DNA from: Adiantum capillus-veneris
Taxonomy: Eukaryota > Streptophyta > Polypodiopsida > Polypodiales > Pteridaceae
NCBI GenBank assembly: GCA_014529385.2
Contig: CM043971.1
Span: forward strand, 87,806,840 to 87,870,839
Length of the DNA stretch: 64,000 nt
Direction of reading: 5' to 3'
Below, piece by piece: positions 41,344-53,019 of the stretch. A program made the translations under genes and the position numbers. The notes below the pieces were generated by a model that did no database searches, was not told the origin of the DNA, and saw only the letters and a program-made list of their open reading frames with translations. Each line of letters opens with the position of its first letter. Position 1 is the first letter of the stretch.

Positions 41344-43731
41344 AGGGCTGAACACCATGAGAAGTTGCAGATGGTATTGGCTCGATATAATGAATGTGGA
41401 GGACAACTAAATCCAAAGAAATGTCATCTAGCACAACCAAGGGTGAAGTTATTGGGCCACATGGTGTCAGAAAATGGCATTGAGGCTGATCCAGACAAGG
41501 TTAAGTCTATTATTCTTCTTCCATCACCTACGAGTACAAAGCAATTGGAAACCTTTATACACAAAGTGAAGTACATGGCACGGTTTATTCCATTGTCTTC
41601 TCAGCTTCTTTATCCATTACAACAAGTGGCAAAGAATGATCCATTGCAATGGGATGACAAGTGTGAAGAAGTGTTTCAAGAGGTGAAAGAGGTGTTAGGG
41701 GGGTTGTCAGCCATGCAGGCTCTTGATTGGGAGCAAGTATTTTATGTAAATCCATCAATAGGGGATGATGCCATTGGAGCCATGCTATTGCAAAAGGGAA
41801 AGGGCAGCCATTATATGAGGCCAGTGTATTGTGCAACCCGAGTGAAGTTGGTAGTAGAAAGAAAATTCTCGGAAGTAGAGCTAGTGATGGCCAGAGTAAT
41901 ATTTGCTTGTCGACGATTTCGTCATTACTTGCTACCACGACCTTTTGTTTTCTTGACGAGCTATGCCTTTTTGCCACAGTTAATTAATGGCAATAACATG
42001 TCAAATGTGGTCAAGAAATGGGTAATTGAGCTGCAAGAGTTTGAGTTCTCTTTTCTAGTGGAAGACAGTACGAGAGCTACCCTAGCTGATTTGTTGACTT
42101 ACAAGGAGAATCCCCTCCTTGTTAAGGAAGAGGTGGTGAGAAAGGTCGTTGAAGAAGTGCCACAGATCAACAATGCACATGTTTTGTTCTTTGATGGCTC
42201 ATACAGAAAGAACCATGATACGGCTTCAGAGGGTATAGCACTCTATGATCCAGAAGGGAAGTTAGTATGCAAGAGAGGGTTCAAATTGGATGCTCATAGT
42301 AACAATGAGGCTGAATATGCAACTTTGGAAGCTGGATTACACATTTGTTTGAAGCATGGGGTTAGAAGGTTGAGCATAAAAGGTGATGCCTTGTTAGTTG
42401 TGAAGCAAGTGTTGGGTGTGTGGAAGAGCAAGAACACCTCATTGAAGGAAATGTGCTTCAGAATTAAAGGCCTGTTAAAAAAGTTTGAAGCATGGAGCAT
42501 CAGACACATTGAACGTGCTCTAAATGGAGAGGCACATGAAGCAGCTCAAAGCATGATTGGGGAGCTATTTGTGTTGAGGACCACTTTACCTCTTTATCAT
42601 GGCCGGGAAAGTTTGGCTCAAAAAGAGGAGTTTTTGCTAACAGGAATCATTCCAAAGGAGATTCAGAAGTCTAGGAAGTATGGTTTTGTGCGTAGAGCAT
42701 ACAGGTACAAATTGATTGGTGATGTCTTATACATGAAAGGGGCTGATCTCGTGTTGAGACGTGTACCTTGGCGGGAGGAGCTTTATAGAGTGTTGGAAGA
42801 GAATCATGAAGGTGCATGTGGCGGACATTTTGCTCTAAAGATCACCTTGCATAAGATTTTGCAAGAGGGGTATGTATGGCCTAGTTTGCACAAGGATGTT
42901 CACCATTGGTGTAGGTCTTGCAATAGGTGTCAAGCATTTGGGAAGAGAGTGTTGAAGCCAGAGCTACGAAAAACCATTATGGCATTTGATGTGTTTAAAA
43001 AGTGGGGAATTGATGCAATAGGCCCGCTACCTATCACAAGCAGGGGCAAAAGCTATATTTTGACTGCAGTGGACTATCTCTCTAGATGGGCAGAGACTAT
43101 AGCAATAAAACAAATCATTGCAAAGGATGTGGCAAAATTTGTGTATAATGAAATATGTTGCAAGTTTGGGGTGCCATTGGAGCTACTTTCGGATAAGGGT
43201 CCAGGCTTTAGAGCTAAACTGCTAGACTTTTTATGTGCGAAGATGAAGATTCGGCATCAGCATACCACTCCTTATTACCCGCAGTGTAATGGCTTAAATG
43301 AAAGGTTCGATGGTGAGTTGGTACAGATTCTTTCAAAAGTGACAGAGCACCAAGGCAAGAATTGGGATTTGGAATTGCCTAATGCATTATGGGCTTACCG
43401 TACTTCGGTGAAGACAGGTACAGGGTTTACTCCATTTCATTTGGTGTATGGAAAGGAAGCACTGTTGCCAGTGGAGGTAGAGTTGCCTGCAGTAAAGATG
43501 CTAGAGAAGTTGCTTGGGCCGCCTAGTGATGCATTCAAAGAGAGTCTCTTACAATTACAAGAGGTTCAGCTGGATAGGATGAGTGCATTGGAACATTATG
43601 GGAAGATGCAAGATAAGGCTTTGGCAAAGATAAATGAAATGGTCAAAACTAAGGGTATCAAGAAGCATGACTTGGTTTTGCGCTACAACAGTAAGCTAGA
43701 CAACACCTTCCAAAAGAAGTTTCAAATTAAG
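41344..43731 (+). pseudogene. Element T RNase H, second RNase H and integrase
   Basis: Open from 41167 (native from about 41345) to 43734. RT thumb with KKCHLAQPRVKLLGHMV, then RNase H (DDAIGAMLLQ, FSEVELVMARVIFACRRFRHY). The second, archaeal-type RNase H has VLFFDGSYRKNHDTASEGIA, NNEAEYATLEAGLHI and RLSIKGDALLVVKQVLG. Integrase zinc finger: GGHFALKITLH and WCRSCNRCQ. The core has its three acidic residues in KWGIDAIGPLP, ELLSDKGPGF and NGLNERFDGEL. It is long and intact over more than 790 codons, which suggests recent coding function. Confidence 0.88.
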
Positions 43732-43971
43732 TGAGAAGGCCCTTTCAAGGTAGTGGAGTGTTTTCCGAATGGTACATATCAGTTGGCTAACCTGGATGGG
43801 GTTCTACATAAGTCAAGGGTAAATGGATTGCGTCTTAAATTGTATCATGCTAGATTAATCATGGTGGAAAAAGATGAGTTGTCTGTGAAGCAAGTAATGT
43901 CTGTGAGGGATGAGGAGACTTGTGATGCGACGAGTCTCATATCGCTTTTTGCTGCTGCTGATCATGAATGA
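43732..43971 (+). pseudogene. Element T integrase C-terminal domain
   Basis: After a TGA at 43732 the same protein continues: GPFKVVECFPNGTYQLANLDG, then VNGLRLKLYHA. This is the usual C-terminal tail of Ty3 integrases. The stop occurs where a Trp or Arg codon is expected. Confidence 0.75.
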
Positions 43972-43999
43972 TCTAGCAGGCTAGGGGATGGGCAAATTA

Positions 44000-45094
44000 T
44001 GTCAGGAGTTTTTTGGAGCAAGGGATTGCGCATATGTACATACACAAGCATGGTGCATCAAATAAAGGATTGCCCATTTTCCATAGCCAGGTGGTTGTGT
44101 GGGGCCCACATGTGTACAGGTAGGACAGCATGTACATAGTGTATCGATTTTCACTATCACCAGTACCATTGTGTTTTTTCTATAATAATGAGGAGTTGAT
44201 AGCGCGTAAAACTTCTCGAGGAAGCTATCCGCGGGCCGACGACATGAGGTAAGCAGATGCGTCAAATGGCATCTAGTGGCGTCAGGAGGTCGAATGGGGT
44301 CAATACTTGCACGTGGATAAGTACGGACACAACGTGGGTGTTTTCTTGTGATAATATTTTGGAGCCACTTCACATGGTGGCGGGATGCATTATTGAAAAA
44401 AGCTGAGTACTAGGTGTGCGGATGATGCAAAAAGGTGACAACTATGCACTGCGAGGTCAATTTTTGGACTGTTCGGGGTTCGTTTGAGGTCATCTAAAAG
44501 GCCAAGGGTGCCCAAGTAATAAAGCTAAGTGTGGGAACTGAAAAACCAAAGAGAAGACAAAAAAAAACGTGGAGAGAAGAGGAGGAACAGCCGCAGCTGT
44601 GTTTTTGCTCATTTTTTAGCCTATTTTGGCAGTAAACTGCTAATCCGAGGTCGGATTTGAGCACTTTAACATTGTAGATTGGGGTTTTGGGCCGTTCCGG
44701 ACGCGATGGCGCTGTCCATTTTGCCAAATTCCTCACTATTTTTCTGTTGTTTTCTATGTACGTTTCTCCTATGAGCGAAGCTTCTGCTTCAATTTGTGAT
44801 TGTATCTGGTACATTTTACCCATATTGTGTGAGCTATTTGCTCCATTTGTGTTGGCCCAAGCTCATTTGTATCTAAACATCAGAAGTTCTCTTTTGAGCT
44901 GAGTTTTTTTTTTTTTTTTTTTTGTGGAGTGGGTAAAAGGGTAATCTCTCTCCTCTCACTCCATAGGTGTGTTCCCAATCTCGGCCAGGTGGGTGTATAG
45001 GCCGAGCGGTGCCCCATAGTGTGTGTGTGTATCCTTCCAAGAGTGTGCGTCGGGTCATTATAGAGGCATTCTGTATGTTTCCATCCCGCTCACA
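44000..45094 (+). repeat. Element T 3' LTR
   Basis: TGTCAGGAGTTTTTTGG to CCATCCCGCTCACA. Relative to the 5' LTR it lacks about 30 bp near 44355. A purine-rich stretch GCTAGGGGATGGG (43980-43992) precedes it at a distance of about 8 bp. Confidence 0.88.
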
Positions 45095-45180
45095 CAGGCA
45101 ATGCGTTGATTGTATATGGTGTTATATATGCGGGAAGGCTATTCACTACTGTCTTTGGACGTCATTCCCCCTTCTCTTCT

Positions 45181-45236
<56 letters not shown>

Positions 45237-45721
45237 CCGAGCGTGTATCGACGTGTGTGCCCCCCCCCCCGAAGTTTGTCGTGCAAAGAGAGATAGAGAG
45301 AGGTTGTGTGAGTGTGGAAGGTTGTGAATTGAGTGGAACGAAGTGATTGGGTCTGTCTGGTGCATTGAAAGGCATGTGTGCGTATGGTTGTGCGCAAGCA
45401 GTGGTTTGCTTGCGAGTAATGTCGAGTTTTGAAGGTGAACTCTAGTGGATTGGGGCACTGTGTATACCCTGGGCTATAGTGAGGCATTGTGTTGTATGCC
45501 GGGTATATTCCCCTTTCCCCCTCTCCAACGTACACTCTCACATGGTATCAATCGCCAAAGTTTGGGACGCATCACCTTCAGCAACAGGTTCCCCTCCCAA
45601 GGGCTTGATCAGCACAGCCAACATTTTTGCGAAAAGATCAGCCAGCATTTTTCTGCAAATATGCCAACGTTTTGCAAAACAACCAGGAACGCGATGGAAT
45701 CAGTGTTTTTCAGTCGCAAAG
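45095..45721. other. Unassigned LTR-like stretch and family D-like leader
   Basis: 45095-45540 has a GT microsatellite (45186-45234), a C10 run at 45260 and no genes. It ends CACTCTCACA directly before TGGTATCAATCGCC, which looks like an altered primer site. The following 45556-45721 resembles the leader at 46202-46330 (CAGCAACAGGTTCCCCTCCCAAGGGCTTGATCAG). So a partial family D unit lies before D1. Confidence 0.5.
45186..45234. repeat. (GT)n microsatellite
   Basis: About 24 GT dinucleotides. Confidence 0.95.
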
Positions 45722-45950
45722 TGTTAAGACTTACGCCACTCTACTGCTTCACAAGTCTAGGGCATACTTGTACGGCTAGTATGTCTCTGAGCTGCCAACC
45801 ATAGTCTAGGTTGTACCTGGTCCCCGGCCGCTCGAGTTTGCGGCCGACCGCCCACTTTTGTCGAGGTGCCCTCGTATACTTCCATATATCATTTTTCTGT
45901 TGGGTCGTGGGGGATTTTTCCAAGCATTGCACTACCTCCCCTTGGGCACC

Positions 45951-45958
45951 TATTTATA
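45951..45958 (+). promoter_or_regulatory. TATA box of D1 5' LTR
   Basis: TATTTATA within GGGCACCTATTTATAGGGG. It is replaced by TGTTTATGG in D0 and deleted from the second D LTR (60395 onward). Confidence 0.55.
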
Positions 45959-46079
45959 GGGGCAGGGGGGTACACACTTCCATCTCTCATCTCATAGAGA
46001 TCACACATCTGATTGTATTGGGTCTTTTGCTCATGGTAGTCATGGGGGGCCGATTCTCCCTCTCTTCACCATACCTTGC

Positions 46080-46082
<3 letters not shown>

Positions 46083-46164
<82 letters not shown>
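46083..46164. repeat. (CT)n microsatellite
   Basis: 41 CT dinucleotides in the D1 LTR leader, directly after ACCTTGCGTT. Confidence 0.95.
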
Positions 46165-46167
<3 letters not shown>

Positions 46168-46181
46168 CACGTGCACTCACA

Positions 46182-46193
46182 TGGTATCAGAGC
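46182..46193 (+). other. D1 primer binding site (tRNA-iMet)
   Basis: TGGTATCAGAGC directly after the LTR. A second TGGTATCAACAGC occurs 20 bp later. Confidence 0.8.
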
Positions 46194-47079
46194 CCAGCTC
46201 ACATGGTATCAACAGCTTCAAGCTCTACCTATTCTTAGGCACTATATCGCATCAGGTTCTTCTCCCAAGGACTGGATCAGCCAGCGTTTTTTGTAACTGG
46301 AGCCAGAACTACCAACATTTTTACATCAGCCAGGCAAGCGCAGAAACGGGAGCCATTTCTATCGCGGAGGACCTCATCTCAACCTGCGTTTTTTGCAAGA
46401 AACATCAGATCTACCGATTTCCCTGTCAGCGCTACCATTTCTGGACATCTTTGTCGCGGAAGACCCCTCCAGATCCATTTGCGTTTTTGACCTTCATCTG
46501 CGTTTTTGGGTTTTCAGTCCATTTTCGAGCGGTTTTATTGGTCACTTTGTGTCGTTGACACTCTCCACAAGTTACTGGGCACCTAGGGTACCCATCAAGC
46601 CTTTGTTTTTTCAGCAAACAGAAGGTTTTTGGTGCCAAAAAGTGCATCAAAAGTGGGCTGCAAATTGACCTGCGTTTTTGTAGCAAAAGGGCAACACTTA
46701 ACTTCTGGACCCCGGATCTCGCCACCACCTACTCGGCCTTGGTATCCGGTGCCTAGCCGGCGAAGTTCCTCTTCAAATCTATAGATTTCAGCCATTACCC
46801 CTTGCTGTTTTCTTTGTTTTCAGTCCATCTAGGGCAGTGAGACAGTGACTCACCACCCCTCCCTACACCCTCTGCATCGCCCCGGACCCTGCCAAGAGCA
46901 TACGAGCACGCTGAAAATCGCTGGACAGCAGCGTTTTCATCACCTCGCAGTGTGTTTTTGGGTGGACAGCAAACACTTGGCTTGTGTTTTTCAAAAAGGA
47001 TGAAGTTACCTCCTACCAGGACACCATCCGATGGTGGTCCGTGCGGCCTCTCAGCGACTGCTACACTACACGGTATCTT

Positions 47080-47477
47080 CGACATCGGCTTGATCATCTA
47101 CGGGCGTATGATCCTTGGGAGATCCATTCATTCCAGCCATCATTCGGTGGTTGCGCACTCCTGAGGGGGTGGTGACTTGTAATTTTCTATGGACACATCT
47201 ATGCACTCATCAAAGGAGTTCACACGAGATATGGCCATGCTCATGGCAAATGGGATTCTGACATTCCCAAAGAAGACACCACCATCTTGGGTGAACAGAC
47301 ACTTATCACTTGACCTCGACACGTCAGATCACTTGCTTACACAGGAGCATCTACATGGACTTAGGGAGAGGATCTTGGATTTCTTCTTCAACAGGTTCAT
47401 TGCTTGGATCTACAGACTGGCATAGGACTTCAGTGCTTTGGACTCTCATGGAGAGTTTACCCGCGAGATGCGGGAGA
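47080..47477 (+). pseudogene. Family D conserved frame in D1, first part
   Basis: Open at 47189-47425 with EFTRDMAMLMANGILTFPKKT, PPSWVNRH and REHLHGLRERIL-type residues, ending at IAWIYRLA. D2 (62562-63066) has the same protein with conservative changes, and D0 a short piece. One missing G near 47165 shifts the upstream frame. The copia element interrupts the rest, which continues at 53020. I do not recognise the protein; it is not a Gag, protease, RT or integrase known to me. Confidence 0.5.
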
Positions 47478-47747
47478 TGTTGGGTTAAAGGCCTAAATAA
47501 CCCCTTTTTGTACATTTTTATACTTTGTCCATGTCCAGGTTCATATTAGACCTGGACACATTTTTTTAAGGTCACTTATAATAAAAGTGGAAAAACCCAA
47601 AACTCACTTATTGAGTTTTCCCCAAAAACGTGAGCTCTTCGTTCTGCTAGCGCTTCCCTTCTGCAGCACAGTGCCTCCGCTTCAAGCCTCAAAGCCTGCA
47701 CATCTTCGCGTGCTCTATCACTTGCACACACCGCCGCGCGCTCATCA
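47478..47747 (+). repeat. Copia 2 5' LTR
   Basis: TGTTGGGTTAAAGGCC to CGCGCGCTCATCA. Confidence 0.9.
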
Positions 47748-47749
47748 AC

Positions 47750-47761
47750 TGGTATCAAAGT
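47750..47761 (+). other. Copia 2 primer binding site
   Basis: TGGTATCAAAGT, close to the initiator tRNA-Met complement, two bases after the LTR. Confidence 0.75.
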
Positions 47762-48503
47762 CCAATTAGAGTTTGCTCCCAAACCTGCAAACGCTGATTT
47801 TCAGCCAAGGATGTAAACTTTCACGCGATATTTTGCAATTTCATCTCGCCAAAGGACTCGTCCCAGGACACTAGAGAGCTCCCAGTAAACCAAATTGACC
47901 TAAAACAGGCTGAAATTAGGTCAAAATCAGTAAATTACAGGTTATGACAGCAAAATACAGGTTTTGCAAATGATGTATTAAGGTGTGGGAACACTTTTGC
48001 TAAGTCTCCGCTACCCGAAAACACTGAAATTGCCGAAAAACAGGTCCTAAAACAGGTGTTTTCAGCAAATTTCAGATTTACGCAGGTTTTTGCAAGTGTT
48101 TTTATGATACGACTACATTGGGGAAAGTGCAAATTGATGTAATCTACGCACGTTTGACAAATTTTGGCTATGTATGACCATTTGTGGTTCAATTTCATGC
48201 AATTTGATGCTACAAATTGGGGCTTTTGCTCATACATGCTTCTAAAGACTGTGCATTAGCCTTATGTATGTTCTGTGAGGCTAAAAACAACTAAATTTGT
48301 TGTTTTTGACAACAAATTCGCTCGTTGAAATTTCCTACGCATAAATTTTAAAAATTGTTTTTTTTGCCCAAATCGACCTATTTCGCCCCAAATTGCTCCT
48401 GTGACCATTTGGAGATGTAGTGCACACCTCTGTGAAGCTATACTCCGGTTTTTGTGCATTTTGCCCAAAAATTCAGTGTATTAGTCCTCTTATTCGTGCA
48501 ACT
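47762..48503. other. Copia 2 untranslated leader
   Basis: About 740 bp without coding capacity, rich in GCAAATTTTG-like words. The equivalent leader of copia 1 (58570-59109) shares pieces such as AAACACCTGTTTT. Confidence 0.6.
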
Positions 48504-49312
48504 ATGGCCTCATCTTCTTCGGATGTGAAGAATCTCTTCAAGATTAGGAGGTTTGATGGAACAGGCTTCGACCTTTGGAAAGACACGATCCAAGGAATCC
48601 TATTTCTTAAAGATTATGAAGGGGCACTTGAACAGGTAAAGCCACAGAATATTACGGATGAAGCATGGGTTAGCCTGAACAGGAAGGCTGTTACATACAT
48701 TAAAATGGCCATGACCGATGAGACAGTCATTGATGTGAAAGGTCTCACAACTGCTTTTGATGTGTGGGATAAGTTAAAGGAAATGTATGAAAATACAACA
48801 CCTGTCAACCAAGTGCATTTGATGCGAAAACTTGTTGGCATGCAACTAGATGAGCCCAAGAGCGCTGCAGAGCACTTGTCGTTGTTCGCAGGTACTTTGT
48901 CGTAGTTACAGGACTCATGCTTGCCCCCTTTTGATGATAAGCTGAAAGCTATCTTCTTGCTTATGACCTTACCTGAGTCATGGGAAACATTGGTGGTTTC
49001 ATTATCCAATAACCCCAATTTGACCTTTGATGGTGTTAGGGGTTCTATCTTGAATGAGGAAATCAGGAGGAAAGCAAGTGGAGAGGGAGGCAGCTCTGCC
49101 AACATGGTTAGAGGCAGGACAAAAAAGAAGAATGTATATGCACAAAGGAGTAAGAGTAAGAGTAAGGAAAGGGAAAATACCAGCAAAGGCAAGGGTGATG
49201 TGACTTGCTATCACTGTGGCAGGAAAGGTCACAAGAAACCCGATTGCAGGTACTACAAAGCCGAGTTAGAACGGAAAAAGAATGGCGGAGACAAAAAGAA
49301 AGAGAAGAAGTA
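48504..49312 (+). pseudogene. Copia 2 gag
   Basis: Start chosen at the ATG of MASSSSDVKNLFKIRRFDG. This matches the copia 1 start and the usual copia Gag N terminus, although the frame is open further upstream. The UBN2/Retrotran_gag-type domain includes DLWKDTIQGILF, VWDKLKEMYENTTPVNQVHL and, after a TAG at 48903, FDDKLKAIFLLMTLPESWETL. Zinc knuckle CYHCGRKGHKKPDC near 49205-49250. A TAA at 49312 breaks the link to protease. It forms the particle shell and binds RNA. Confidence 0.88.
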
Positions 49313-49478
49313 AGTCAAGACAGATGCACAAGATAGCTCAAAGGACAAAGAGAAGGCCAATGTGGCTTCTAGTGTTGTGATTGAGGAGCTGTCAGATGTA
49401 GAGGACATCTTGTGTGCCACTTTGTCAGATGACGATGCTTATGACATTGATGCCTCTCTTAATGTTCATTGACAAGAC

Positions 49479-50209
49479 ATGCAGATCACCAAGAGTGATC
49501 TTATTGATGCTTTGTTGACTGTCAATGATGCATTATCCCAGACTTGGATTGTTGATTCCGGTGCTTCATTTCATGTGACTCCTATCAAGGAGTGTTTCTC
49601 TACTTTTGATGCAGGCAAGCATGGCCATGTATACCTTGGAAACAATCATGCATGTTCCATTGAGGGTATTGGCACTGTGCATCTCTCCATAGACGACACA
49701 AATGAGCTTGTCTTGCATGATGTTAGATATGTATCGGGAATCAAGAAGAGTCTGCTTTCTGTTGGTCAGATGGATATGCATGGTTACAGCATCTTGTTTG
49801 AGAGAGGATCGTGGAAAATGACTAAAGGCTCAAGGCTGATTGTAATGGGCACAAAGAAAGTGACACTTTACTGCATGCATGGAAAGACCGTGTTAGGCAA
49901 GTTTATTGCATTGGCTGAAATTAACTCTTACATGGAGTTGTGGCACAAGAGGCTTGGCCATATGAGCCAAAAGGGCCTTTCTAAGCTTTGTACTTTGAAC
50001 AAGCTTGATGCTAAAGGCACAAAGCTTGACTTTTGTAATGAATGTCAATATGGCAAGCAAGTAAAGCGTTCTTATTACTCTGGTGTCTCTCGTAAATCTT
50101 GTGTGCTTGATCTTGTACATTTTGATGTATGTAGCATGCCTACTAAGTCTATGGGAGGTGCATGCTATTTTGTCTCCTTTGTTGATGATCATTCTAGGAA
50201 AATTTGAGT
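49479..50209 (+). pseudogene. Copia 2 protease and integrase N terminus
   Basis: The protease active site WIVDSGASFHVTPIKECF is intact in form. GAG-pre-integrase zinc-binding residues: LWHKRLGHMSQKGL and FCNECQYGKQ. The first integrase catalytic Asp is in LVHFDVCSMPTKS. The frame ends in TGA after DDHSRKI, where VWVY is usual, and then shifts with a small deletion near 50230. Confidence 0.85.
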
Positions 50210-50620
50210 TTATTTGCTTAAATCTAAGGATGATTGCTGCGTTTAAGAAATTTCATGCATTTGTGACCACCCAAACAGGTAGAAAGCTAAAATGCTTGCG
50301 TACGGACAATGGGAGGGTGTTCACAAGTGCTGAATTTAACAAATTTTGTGGAAATTTGGGCATTAAGAGGGAGCTTATTGTTCCATACAGCCCCTCTTCT
50401 AATGGTGTGGCTGAAAGATTCAATAGGACACTTTGTGAGAGGGTGAGATGCATGCTGTCCACAACCAATCTCTCTCATGGGTCTTGGGGAGAAGCTTTGA
50501 AAACTGCAGTGCATATATGCAATCGATCCCCTCACATGTCTTTGAAAGGTGACATCCCTGAAGAGGTTTGCTTCATATGGTCACTTACGCATTTTTGGTT
50601 GCGAGACTTTTGTGCATGTT
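50210..50620 (+). pseudogene. Copia 2 integrase core, second part
   Basis: In a new frame, KKFHAFVTTQTGRKLKCLR leads to TDNGRVFTSAEF (second Asp) and SPSSNGVAERFNRTL (catalytic Glu). A further frame change lies near 50570, after DIPEEV, before the RT frame. Confidence 0.85.
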
Positions 50621-52656
50621 AGACTTGAGTTGAGGAGTAAACTAGATGCTAAATCCATTAAAGGCCTTTTCATGGGATATGGTGAAGAAGGCGAAATGGG
50701 TTATAGGATTTGGTTAGCTCAGCTCAAAAGGGTTGTACGCTGCCGGGATGTTGTTTTTAATGAGGCAAGGCTGCTTCAAAACAATTGTGCCTCAAAGCAT
50801 GACCATAAAAGGGTCAAATTTCAGCATGACCAGCCACCTGTTAGGCCTATTTTTGACCCTCAGGATGCACCACATATGGCTAAAAATGTAGATGATCCAG
50901 TGGTGTTTAAGCTAGATGATGCTGGACAACAAATTGAGGCTCCTGAAGGGCATTTACAGACACAAAACAATGCTGAAAATGGTGCTGAAAATGATGTACA
51001 GCAGCCCATTGTTGATGATTTTATTATGCCACCTGATGTAGGCCCATTACCGGATAATGTGGATTATTGGGTGAGGCGGTCTACTTGTCCAAGACGGATT
51101 GTGAGTAGATATGATCCCTCTTTGCATTACATTATGTTGACAGATGAGGGAGAGCCTCTTACGTATAAAGAGGCAAAGACATGTGAGTCAAGCAGTAAAT
51201 GGGAGCTTGCAATGCAAGAGGAAATGAAATCCTTGTATGCAAATGATACTTGGGATCTTGTGCCATTGCCTAAAGGGAGAAAGGCTCTTCCTAACAAATG
51301 GGTATACAAGATTAAGATTGTGGATGAAAAACCCAAGTACAAGGCAAGATTGGTTGCAAAAGGATATGCACAAAAAGAAGGAATTGATTTTCAAGAAATC
51401 TTTTCTCCCGTTGTAAAGCTTAGAACTTTACGTGTCCTTTTTGCTCTCGTTGCGGTGCTTGATTTGGAATTGAATCAAATGGATGTAAAGACAGCGTTTT
51501 TGCACGGTGACATTGAAGAGGACATATACATGAAACAACCTGAAGGTTTTGTAGTTCCTACACATGAGGAACTTGTATGCAAACTGAAAAGGGCTCTGTA
51601 TGGTTTGAGACAATCATCACGGCAGTGGTATAAGAAGTTTGACACTTTTATGCTGTCTCAAGGCTTTAAACGCAACCATGCAGATCATTGTTTGTATACG
51701 AAAAGGGATGAAGATGGTAGTCCCATCATACTTGTTCTCTATGTTGATGACATGCTGCTTGCCGGGAAACATAAGACTAGTCTTGATGCTCTGAAACGTA
51801 AGCTAAATTCAACATTTGCTATGAAGGATTTGGGTGATGCAAAGCATATTTTGGGCTACGTATTAAAAGAGATAGAAAGCTGAAATTGTTGTTTTTATCT
51901 CAAAAAAGGTACATTGCAAAAGTACTTGACAGGTTTAATATGGCTGATGCTAAGCCTCTTGGAGTACCTTTACCTCCATACACTAAGCTTAGCAAAGCAG
52001 ATTGCCCAAAGGATGAGGTGGCATTGAAAGCAATGAAGGGAATCCCTTATGCATCAGCTTGTGGTTCTCTTATGTATGCTATGGTTGCCACTCGTCCAGA
52101 CATTGCTTATGCAGTGGAAGTTGTTAGTCGATACATGTCGAATCCTGGCAAAGCGCATTGGGAAGCTATCAAATGCATTCTGAGATATTTGAAAGGTACA
52201 CAATCAAAGTGTATCTGTTATGGCAAAAGTGACTTAAAGTTGCAGGGATATTGTGATGTAGACATGGCAGGTGACATGGATACCAAGAAATCTATCAGTG
52301 GATATGTATTTGCCATTGTTGGTGGTGCAATCTCTTGGTGTTCTAGGTTACAGAAAATTGTGGCATTGAGTACTACTGAGGCTGAATATATTTCAGCCAC
52401 AGAGGCTTCAAAAGAGGCCATTTGGTTGGGCAGACTTGCAAAAGAACTTGGCATGCTTGCTCATACACCCATGTTGGGTTGTGATAGCCAGAGTGTTGTC
52501 TATTTAGCCAAAAATTCCATGTTTCATGCGCGTACCAAACACATAGATGTGCAGTACCACTTCATACGACAGATATTGGAGGATGGTCTAGTCAGCTTGA
52601 CTAAGATCCGTACACAGGATAACCCTGCAGATGTTCTCACCAAGAGTCTTGCTTAG
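50571..52656 (+). pseudogene. Copia 2 reverse transcriptase and RNase H
   Basis: Frame 50549-51883 gives the integrase C-terminal part (LRIFGCETFVHVRLELR, GYGEEGEMGYRIW) and a divergent linker. RT follows: NKWVYKIKIVDEKPKYKARL, QMDVKTAFLHGDIEEDIYM, ALYGLRQSSRQWYKKF and the catalytic VLYVDDMLLAG. A frameshift near 51880 leads to 51886-52656 with RNase H: STTEAEYISATEASKEAIW, SQSVVYLAKNSMFHARTKHI. The RT catalytic Asp pair is intact. Confidence 0.9.
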
Positions 52657-52721
52657 GCTCAACATGAGCATTGCATACAACTAGTGGAAGTTGGTTAACT
52701 TAAAGGCGTCATTTATGCCTT

Positions 52722-52733
52722 TAAGTGGGAGGT
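52722..52733 (+). other. Copia 2 polypurine tract
   Basis: AAGTGGGAGGT-type run directly before the 3' LTR. Copia 1 has AGGTGGGAGGT in the same place. Confidence 0.75.
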
Positions 52734-53014
52734 TGTTGGATTAAAGGCCTAAATAACCCCTCTTTGTACATTTTTATACTTTGTCCATGTTCAGGTTCAT
52801 ATTGAACCTAGACACATTTTTTAAAGGTCACTTATAATAAAAGTGGGAAAACCCAAAACTCACTTATTGAGTTTTCCCCAAAAAATATGAGCTCTCTCTC
52901 CCTCTTCGTTCTGCTAGCGCTTCCCTTCTGCAGCACAATGCCTCCGCTTCAAGCCTCAAGGCCTGCACATCTTCGCGTGCTCTATCACTTGCACACACCA
53001 CCGCGCGCTCATCA
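52734..53014 (+). repeat. Copia 2 3' LTR
   Basis: TGTTGGATTAAAGGCC to CGCGCGCTCATCA, 281 bp. Contains an 11-bp insertion (CTCTCTCCCTC) relative to the 5' LTR. Confidence 0.9.
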
Positions 53015-53019
53015 GGAGA

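Larger units (their letters stand above)
38883..45094 (+). mobile_element. Element T: Tat-type Ty3 element lacking gag
   Basis: Two LTRs of about 1.1 kb ending CCATCCCGCTCACA, a primer site with TTTTGGTGCCCCCACGG, then protease, RT, RNase H, a second RNase H, integrase and a polypurine-like stretch. Gag is absent: the protease begins about 100 bp after the primer site. The second RNase H is the mark of the Tat lineage. No target duplication was found. Confidence 0.85.
45722..46181 (+). repeat. D1 5' LTR
   Basis: TGTTAAGACTTACGCC to GTGCACTCACA, 460 bp. TATTTATA at 45951-45958. CT tract at 46083-46164 near the end. Confidence 0.8.
47478..53014 (+). mobile_element. Copia element 2, plus strand
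   Basis: Perfect duplication GGAGA at 47473-47477 and 53015-53019. LTRs of 270 and 281 bp, differing at about a dozen positions. tRNA-Met-like primer site, gag, protease, integrase, RT and RNase H, each with stops or frameshifts. The uninterrupted target is seen in D2 at 62896-62930. Confidence 0.93.

Noticed and set aside
38883-45100. Target-site duplication for element T
   Set aside because: The flanks (GCCGG on the left, CAGGC on the right) do not match; the first bases of the 5' LTR also differ, so the left border is uncertain.
45139-45541. Open frames over the GT microsatellite
   Set aside because: Frames consist of Cys-Val or Thr-His repeats from the microsatellite.
48420-48503. Upstream start of copia 2 gag
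   Set aside because: The frame is open from 48420, but the alignment with copia 1 (MASSSES...) supports the ATG at 48504.
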